Positions 57,152 through 64,000 of a DNA stretch of 64,000 bases are shown piece after piece. Where the stretch lies: positions 26,276-90,275 of the forward strand of contig FJOG01000001.1 of assembly GCA_900073065.1 (NCBI GenBank). Reading direction: 5' to 3'. The position numbers were made by a program, and so were the translations under genes. Positions within the stretch are counted from its first letter, which is position 1. The number at the start of each line of letters is the position of its first letter. The notes under the pieces are model-generated. The model ran no database searches. It had not been told where the DNA came from and saw only the letters and a list, made by a program, of their open reading frames with translations. This DNA comes from Phialocephala subalpina (Eukaryota; Ascomycota; Leotiomycetes; Helotiales; Mollisiaceae).

Positions 57152-57724
57152 GGCGTTAAAGGGACTGCTTCTGATCTGCGAATAGCAGTATGAATGGTGG
57201 TAGGATGTCTCAGTGGCGGTTTGCCTGGAATTCTGCGGTCTTCTTCTTTGGTCATCACTTTGTGATAGCTTGCCAAATTGATACACTTGCTCCTGTCTCG
57301 TGGCAGAAGCATCAAGCAACAAACCTCACTCTATGCTCGTCGAATTTGATACTCGCCTTGCAACTGGAAAGCACTGCTGTTGAAATCTCCAAGTGGATGT
57401 CCGACCGCGGATCGTACTTTTGTCACGGAAATGTTCTGTTCTTGTCTTCGTTACTCTCCCCACATTTACCATAAATGATCCGTGGGATTATCTTTCTGCC
57501 GACGCTGCAGCAAATCCACTCACACGTGCCTTCCCAAGATTGGCTTATCCGGCTAGCTTAGGCTCTGTCAGCCCCTCCTTCCTTCCCCTCCTCTTATCTC
57601 CTGCTTCTTTTCTTACAAGACATTTCAACCTTCAGCATCACTCTCGAATCAAACAAAGCTTTCAACAATTACAGATCAAGTACCTTCTACGACTTCAAGC
57701 CAGACCTCTACAACAACAAGCAAA

Positions 57725-57913
57725 ATGCACGGCTCTGATTGCCCCAAGTGTGGTGCCTCTGGCCAGAGCGACAAGACTTGCTCTTCTTGCGGTGCTGTAT
57801 GTCCCCCCTCCCAGCTCTTCCACTTTCCCTCCCTTCATCTCATCACCTTTGACTCTGCAAATCACATTCAGCTGGTCAAAGCTAACAATCAACCGCAGTC
57901 CTGCCCCAACTAA
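57725..57913 (+). CDS. 28-residue Cys-rich peptide, metallothionein-like
   Basis: Two exons, 57725-57796 and 57899-57913, flank a 102-bp intron (GTATGT...GCTAACAATCAACCGCAG). The product is 28 residues with five Cys: DCPKCGA, then TCSSCGASCPN, i.e. CxxC, CxxC and CxxxC spacing, with no aromatic residues. Size, Cys content and the late intron fit small fungal metallothionein-type metal-binding peptides, which buffer Cu or Zn in the cytosol. The upstream 130 bp is CT-rich (57585-57720), a common feature of highly expressed fungal genes. A truncated zinc-ribbon peptide is the alternative. Confidence 0.72.
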   Translation: MHGSDCPKCGASGQSDKTCSSCGAVCPPSQLFHFPSLHLITFDSANHIQLVKANNQPQSCPN

Positions 57914-59080
57914 GCTTCCTCATCTCTAAGCCTCGGTATCTCGACTGCTCTACCACTCGACAACTCTCACGAGGCTCTGATATGATGACGGGCACGTAGT
58001 TGGACCGGCGGACGAATTGCATGGAATTCCTCTTCGTACATTGTCGTTATTACGGGTGCAGCATGGCAGGGTGTGGACTGGGTGGGGTGTATGGATGGCA
58101 GCCGCGTGATTTTGGGGATGATACCAGGGAATTTGCTTTGATGATTGCTGATGAGGGACGAAGCCATGGCTGTCACGAATGAATGCAATGCGATGCTTTC
58201 TTCTACCGCTGCTGCTGCCTCTTCCACTATAGAATGGCTATCTGTGAACATTGTGAAACTTCGTGTGACGATGAATGGGCCGATGAAGACTCTGATGAAG
58301 TGATTCCCCACTTCTTGAAAATGTGAGGCTTTTGAAACAACGACCTCCTCCGGCATATGATGATCACGAGAATCCACAGGATGCAAGCCACTGGAAATCA
58401 TCCCGATGACCTTGATTCTTATTCGTCGGGCTTTTGCTGACTGCCGCTCTTGCCTTTGCTTTGGGTCTGGTGATTCTTCGGCTTAGGTACGTGTGATCAC
58501 CTTTCCTCCACGATGATCAAAACGCTACAGCTTCGATTTTCCATCAACAGTAGAATTTGAAAGTAGGATCTAAGATCACATATCAGAGTTAGAAGAGATC
58601 TCCGAATAAAACAGACAATTTCACTGATATGAAAGGATGAAAATCACGTGCCTCTACTCTAAAATTAAGGTGTCACACTAGGCTAAAAGGGGCCACGATT
58701 CGCCTCCAGAAGACCAACGCTAGGCTACCCCAAAGGCTCACATCCTTTCGTTGACATAGCCGCAATCAAGGCTGCACAGCTTTTACATCCAGCATGTCAT
58801 CGATATTGTCGCCTGCCTCCGACTTCACTTGAGTCCTCAACACCTTCACCTCTCCACAACTTCATCTCGAATTGTTCGAAGTGGCCTTTGCGACACGGAG
58901 CCGCCTGCGTCACAGATTGAACTCTAGTCGTCCACAGAAGGCAACCCTGATTCACGTCGAAACGACACAAACTCCGTGCAACAACCACGAATGGTCTGCC
59001 TATAACACCCCGAAGCGTCAAAACAAACACCGTCCTCTACGATCGATCAAAACATCTGCAGCTCGAAGGCAGAATAGCTC
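57914..59080. other. Intergenic region with possible Cys-rich micro-ORF
   Basis: Mostly promoter of the gene at 59081 and 3' flank of the Cys-rich peptide gene. A plus-strand frame at 58234-58326 (MAICEHCETSCDDEWADED..., 30 codons) has CxxCxxxC and an acidic tail, but there is no splice or family support. The longer minus-strand frame 58401-57967 is low-complexity and not called. Confidence 0.35.
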
Positions 59081-60381
59081 ATGCTTCCCCCACCGGGCTT
59101 GGAGCCCACACTCGTCGCCTCTCTCCTCGAGAATGCAACTCCCACAGTCCTCACAACAGCGATAGCGACCGCTTCCTCCATCCTCCTCGATGTTACAACG
59201 ACTGCTGCAGCAGTAGCTGCAACTGCAACGTCACTCTCAGATGATGGACCGCCACCAGACAACGGCGAATGTCGCCTTCTAGGACCCTTCGCCATATTCG
59301 TACAAGGAGCATTAGGAGTACTAGCTTTAACAGCACTGGTATATAAACGGTGGAGAGAGAGGCCACAACGTCCCTTGAAGATATGGTTCTTCGATGTCTC
59401 GAAACAGGTGGTGGGCAGTGTGTTGGTGCATATTGCGAATTTGCTTATGAGCATGTTGTCGAGTGGGCAGTTCAGTATTGCTGTGGCACCAGCGACGGTC
59501 TCGGCGGGGGTGGAGAGGAGGATGATTGATTCTCAGGGGAACTATAAGCCAAATCCTTGTAGTTTCTATCTGTTGAATTTGGCGATTGATGTGAGTGCAA
59601 CCTCTTTCCTTTTGGTTTCTGGTACAAAGCTAATGAATGGTGATGGCAGACAACGATAGGAATCCCAATCCTAATCTTCCTCCTCCGCATCCTCACTGCC
59701 CTCTTCGCCATGACCCCCGTCGGCAACCCCCGCGAATCCATCGAGTCAGGAAACTACGGCTCCCCACCCCGCGCCTGGTGGTGGTTCAAACAATCCATAA
59801 TCTACTTCATCGGCCTCATGGGCATGAAAGTCTGCGTCCTGATAATCTTCCTCGTTCTCCCCTGGATCTCTCGCGTCGGAGACTGGGCTCTGAAATGGAC
59901 GGAAGGAGATGAAGCCCTGCAGGTTATTTTTGTGATGTTGGTTTTCCCGGTCATTATGAATGCGACGCAGTATTACATTATTGATTCGTTCATTAAGAAT
60001 CAGAAGCCGGGAGATGGACATGAGAGGATTCCGGATCATGATGGGGAGGATCATCATAGTCCGTATGAGGACCCCCAAAGTGGAAGCAGTGATGAGATTC
60101 ATTCTGGGGATGAGGATGATGAGGTGTTGGCTAAGGCGGATGAGGCGAAGAAGTTGAAGCCTCAACCGAAAGTCAGGACGAAGAAAGGATCTGGGAGTCG
60201 ACCGAGTACAGGCAGAGGGAGCTTGAAGAAAGATAACAAAGACTACGACCCAATGTTCGATGGCGAAAGCAGCCCAACCGTAGTCGGGAGCGCCAGCGCC
60301 AGCGAGCGAGAACGATTCGCTCTCAAGGAAGCAGATTCCGAGGACGAGTCAGAGCAGCAAAGGATACGGAGCAAGCCTTGA
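59081..60381 (+). CDS. Vacuolar membrane protein, STIMATE/YPL162C family
   Basis: Two exons, 59081-59590 and 59650-60381, with a 59-bp intron (GTGAGT...GGCAG); the product is 413 residues. After a low-complexity Ala/Thr region the STIMATE domain begins 'CRLLGPFAIFVQGALGVLAL', then 'RPLKIWFFDVSKQVVGSVLV', which is diagnostic, and 'CSFYLLNLAID|TTIGIPIL' across the splice. 'WWWFKQSIIYFIGLMGMKVC' and 'VMLVFPVIMNATQYYIIDSF' end the membrane core of about five helices. The C-terminal 150 residues are acidic and Ser/Lys-rich and cytoplasmic. Yeast YPL162C is a vacuolar membrane protein; the animal relative STIMATE/TMEM110 acts at ER-plasma membrane contacts. Role in this fungus not known. Confidence 0.92.
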
Positions 60382-62049
60382 GCTAGACTTGGGTAGAGGG
60401 GTTGGAAGGGCATAATGTTGGTATATACAGTTGGACATAAGCATGTGTTTGTACACTGGGTGGATTGGTGTTCATAGGTTCTGGGTTGGAGTTACTACTC
60501 TCTTTCTTTTTCTGTATGGCATCCACACACGACTTGAGTTGGCCAAGGCATGGAGTTGGGGTGTTTGATAGTCCCACTTCAGCTAGGACTTTGGCATGCT
60601 GCATATCAGCGAGAATCGATTACTTTCATCTTCTAGCCCTATTCAGTCTTCTGGGTCCAAGTGAATCATTTTACATACAGAGGGAACGGAAAACCCCGTG
60701 TTGGAGACGCTAGTGGCGGAGTATTTCAACGTTCATCTCGACAGCAAAAAAGGATATCGAACCCGCAGATCCTAATACTGCTCCTCCTATGTCGTGTCGG
60801 ATGTTGGACTTTGGACGCCGTGTCATACATTCACGGTGGTAGTAAATCGCGGGAATTACTATCTCATTCATGCACCGTGTTGTTTCTTAGTTTTTCTTCG
60901 CACGATTTGAGTCTCATTTGCTTCTGTTGCTGTCAATTATCTATTACTGTCAACCTTTTCATCCCTTGTTGAGATTCAGATCAAAGAAAGCTTGTTGAGA
61001 CTGTTGAGGGCCTTGAGGCAGGTGCTCAAATGACCTGCCCCAGGGTCTTGCCTCTTGAGTACTTAAACGGAACGAAGTTTAGAGAGATCTCGTTCTGGGT
61101 TGTCGAGACGTTCAACTACTGAGCGAGAGCACGTCTCGAGCTCTGCAGATCGGGGTAAGGAATAGGGGTGGTGACTTATATACCTGGCTCGAGGAAAGTG
61201 AACTCGCATTTAGCGGTCTGAGTCACAAAGTGAAATGGCAAGTGCAGTGAATGGGTTAGACTTGATTTTTGAGTTAGCAAGGCGGTCTCGGAGGGCAGGG
61301 CACGAGGGGTATATAAACACCACTTCGTATTTGAAATGAAGGCGGGCTCAAGACGGTAGCAGAGAAAGCTTTGCAGGAGAACGTGACGCGTGGGGGGATT
61401 CCTGGGCTCGTGGTCCAAGGCTAGTGTTTGCAGTCTACCCCGCGAATTCATTCACAGCTCGAAAGTCGCAAACTATCCGTCGAACTTCGAAGTTCTCGGC
61501 CTTCTTCGTTACTTTTGCCCCGCGTATGTTGTGGTTATGAGTGCTGTCAACGATCTGTTACTGTCAATTCTTCATTCTTGTTTTAAACTGGAGTTAAGAG
61601 AATCTTCTATTCTCACTCGTTGATTTGTCTGAAGTTAAGCTGCGTCCCCCTCCACCATTCTGGGATGAGCATGAAAATCGATTGAGATGGACCATTAATG
61701 CTTCTTGGAAGGGTTGGTTAGTGCAACCTATCGCCCTGCTTGGCTAAGGTGCAGCTCCAATCGCAGGAAAATGTACGAGTTGGCCCCAGTATCCAAATGA
61801 AAACCCTGAGATGAAAGTCGTTGAATCTTCAATTGTATTCTGAAGTTCTAGACTAAATGATAACGACAGGAACTCGCTTCTCGTCGGCCGAGCTGAAACT
61901 CCAGTGGAGAACTCCATACAACGACGTGAACTTGCCTCTGGCATTCAAACCATCTCTGTATGTCTGACTTATCTATCCATTTACTTCGCAACACAATTAG
62001 CAAATTAAGTGCCACAACAAAGCACTGTCATTTAGCTGATGATAGAACT
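60382..62049. other. Intergenic region, no supported gene
   Basis: Short frames on both strands at 60383-60972, 61176-61623 and 61744-61944 lack recognisable content. Composition is normal. No element ends were seen. Confidence 0.4.
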
Positions 62050-62067
62050 TACTTGACAACACTTAAG

Positions 62068-62322
62068 CCACCACCTGAGTCAGTAAACTGCGGGCAGGGG
62101 ATCTGGAACGTAAGATAGACTTACATCAAACTGTAATAACTGTTTCAGCATCCCCCTACTCAATACGGTGGCTCATACCGGGGAGTAACTTACAGTACAA
62201 GACTCTATAGACGAACATCCACATGTCGAACAGTCAATCCGTGCTTCCAAGTCACCAACCGCCGCCGGGCTCGCCATGGCGAATGCGGCCAATAGGGTCA
62301 AAAGGGTAATCGAGAACTTCAT
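62068..62322 (-). CDS. Small secreted Cys-rich protein (candidate effector-like)
   Basis: The first exon is 62322-62194 (43 codons): a signal peptide 'MKFSITLLTLLAAFAMASPA', a short pro-region ending 'LEAR', then 'DCSTCGCSSIESCT'. A GTAAGT donor follows at 62193. A later TTATTACAG acceptor and further small exons (for example ending near 62050-62070) can be fitted, but several choices work, so the 3' end is uncertain. The Cys pattern CxxCxC...C at the mature N-terminus resembles fungal secreted Cys-rich peptides. The gene is only about 130 bp from the AT-rich island that begins near 62450. Confidence 0.52.
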
Positions 62323-62449
62323 GTTTGGTGAATTAAGAGTATTGAATTGTGGGTAGGAGTCCGTGGTTTGCTGTTTGATGCAATTCGACTTGCTTCTGCA
62401 TACAACGGGAACTTTGTCTGCTTAAATAACTACGAGCTTTGATCCATTT

Positions 62450-63400
62450 ATTGCCTGCCAATTTATTGCCGAGTTAATCATATCTTGTAAAGAAGTACTT
62501 GATATATAGAGAATGGTAAGCATATTATACTCAGGTAATACAAACCATTTATAGTTAATTTAGCGCTAAGTTAATCTCGTTATATAACTGAGTATTTAAT
62601 ATATAAAAGAGAAAAAATTAGAAATATATTATATTATTACTCGGGATTTAATATTAATTGGAATTACGCAATACATTTATTACGCAATTATATATAATAC
62701 TCGAATATGATTTTGAAGAATATAAACGGAGTTAATTCTTTTAAATTTATATAAGAAATCTTTTTATAAAAAGAATTTCGAATTAATTAATAAAGAAAAT
62801 ATAATATTATATATTAAATATTATATTAATTTGAATTAGAATACATGGGAATAATAATTTAATAATTTATTATTTGATTATAATAATTGATTATTAGTAA
62901 CCTTTTTATATTTATATATTTAATAATAATTCTAAAATTATAAATTATATAATTTTTAATTTTATTTATTTTAATTATTTTAATTATATTTAATAATTTA
63001 AATTTAATCGATAAATCGATTTTATCGAATTAATTAAAATAAATAATATAATATAATATTTAATAGGATCAAATTTTCTATATATAAAATATTATATATT
63101 CTTAGTTTTAAATTAATTTATATAATTATATTTAAATATTTTTATCTTTAATTTAAATAAAATTATTATTATTAATATTTGGAAATTAAAATAAAATTAA
63201 TAGGAAAAAAACTTTATATAAAATTTATAAATATTATAAATTAATTTTCTTTTCTTATTCGTAATATAAAATTAAAAAATTTTTATTTTTATTTAAATAT
63301 TAAATATTTTTAATTTAATTAATTCGTTTAAATAATTTGAATATTTTAAATTATTTATTTAAATATATTTCTTTATTTTAAATAAGATTTATTATTAGCC
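62450..63400. repeat. AT-rich, RIP-like island
   Basis: About 950 bp, the longest island of the window, with hardly any C or G between 62580 and 63390 and all frames closed. Directly followed by the dispersed repeat copy B. Confidence 0.82.
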
Positions 63401-63469
63401 GTTCGCCATGAGGACTAATGTAAACTTTTGGGGGGGGGGAGTTGGAGGGGGTCGGAGGTCACGTGAAAA

Positions 63470-64000
63470 GTGGGGTTAAAGAGAGAATGATCGATTTTTC
63501 CCAAACTTCGATAAGGGTACTAAATACGGCTCTTTGATTGGTTTATTGAGTATCAAATACGATTCTTTGATTAGTCTACTAAGAAATATCGCGACACGTG
63601 ATATCGGGGAGAATAATCGCCGAGGAACACCAAAATCTTCCTTTCTGCTTATATACTAATAATTATTATAACTTTTTATATAAACTATATAAGACTTATA
63701 AACAAGTTGAAACTTATTTAGATATATTTATATTTCAAGTTTCAAGTAAATCTATTAATCCGTTGTTACGTTATTAATTAATAAGTAATCGCGCGCTGTA
63801 AATCGCGATCGCAAAACCTCTTAAGTACGTTTCTGCCTAAGGCACTAAGGCCACCAACTGGAGCACCAACTGGAGCACAATGCTACTGCTTGAGGCACTA
63901 AAGCCAAACGCTGGAGCACTAACAAGAGCACTAGAATGCTACTGCCTGAGGCACTAAAGCCACCAGACGTTGGAGTACCAAACAGAACACCAAAATCCAA
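63470..64000 (-). repeat. Dispersed repeat copy B (inverted relative to 16735-17410)
   Basis: On the minus strand it holds the same succession as copy A: GGTGGCCTTAGTGCCTTAGG, GGTTTTGCGATCGCGATTTA, then GAAACTTG..., CGGCGATTATTC and GTACCCTTATCGAAGTTTGG. The end (63840-64000) contains three diverged units of about 50 bp around 'GGTGCTCC...TGGTGGCTTTAGTGCC'. The copy continues past the window edge. It keeps more C and G than copy A. Confidence 0.8.

Noticed and set aside
56824..57315. 163-codon frame antisense to SF3B6
   Set aside because: It lies opposite a confidently recognised gene and has no recognisable content. It reflects the stop-poor composition of the region.
57967..58401. 144-codon minus-strand frame as a gene
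   Set aside because: Low-complexity composition with His/Ser/Ala runs, no domain, no splice signals. It overlaps the 3' region of the Cys-rich gene.
59746..60165. 139-codon frame antisense to the STIMATE gene
   Set aside because: It is a shadow of the acidic tail coding sequence in another frame; Arg/Ile-rich and without a domain.
60735..60770. tRNA-like box B (GGGTTCGA) on the minus strand
   Set aside because: The T-stem does not pair and no acceptor stem or A box is found at the right distance.

Overview
This window is eukaryotic. It comes from a filamentous ascomycete (Pezizomycotina), and the gene set fits a plant-associated Leotiomycetes-type fungus; that placement is inference. Genes carry short introns of 41-102 bp with GTATGT/GTAAGT donors and CTAAC/CTGAC branch sites. 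The families are typical of filamentous fungi: HET-domain proteins, a PTH11-like receptor, a pectin lyase, a tyrosinase, DUF3176 and fungal BTB proteins. Gene-bearing DNA of ordinary composition is broken by almost C/G-free islands (about 16.0-17.6, 24.6-25.3, 28.5-29.1, 41.0-41.6, 47.4-48.1 and 62.5-63.4 kb) with the look of repeat-induced point mutation (RIP). An inverted repeat pair (16.7-17.4 and 63.5-64.0 kb) shows the expected C-to-T and G-to-A differences directly.

Layout. 1-6 kb: end of a Gfo/Idh/MocA oxidoreductase, a GT92-like glycosyltransferase, a nucleotide-sugar transporter and a small secreted protein. 6.7-14 kb: a self/non-self-recognition type block with an intact HET gene, a HET pseudogene, and head-to-head with it a SesA-like/ubiquitin-like (ULD) protein gene carrying one frameshift. 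14-17.6 kb: gene-less, RIP-affected repeats. 18-24.5 kb: pectin lyase, SDR reductase and a large fungal membrane protein. 25-32 kb: an orphan gene with a TIR transposon in its upstream region, the end of an LTR retrotransposon, a DUF3176 pseudogene and a BTB protein. 34-41 kb: a graveyard with two more broken HET genes and a broken PRiA4-ORF3/amidotransferase-like gene. 42-46.5 kb: a 118-bp fold-back MITE, a six-exon PTH11-like receptor and a frameshifted tyrosinase. 46.5-51.5 kb: nearly gene-less, with a perfect-TIR MITE. 51.7-60.4 kb: a housekeeping stretch with a membrane protein, an acidic protein, splicing factor SF3B6, a 28-residue Cys-rich peptide gene and a STIMATE/YPL162C vacuolar membrane protein. 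62.3 kb: a small secreted Cys-rich protein gene beside the last AT island.

Two themes stand out. First, four HET genes lie within 34 kb; one is intact and three are broken. Their premature stops are all of the CpA-to-TpA type, which suggests duplication followed by RIP leakage or targeting in an incompatibility cluster. Second, accessory genes (HET, DUF3176, tyrosinase, PRiA4-like) are repeatedly broken while housekeeping genes (SF3B6, STIMATE, transporter) are intact. That is the pattern of a two-speed genome. Exon structures were worked out by hand from splice signals and reading-phase consistency, without transcript data.
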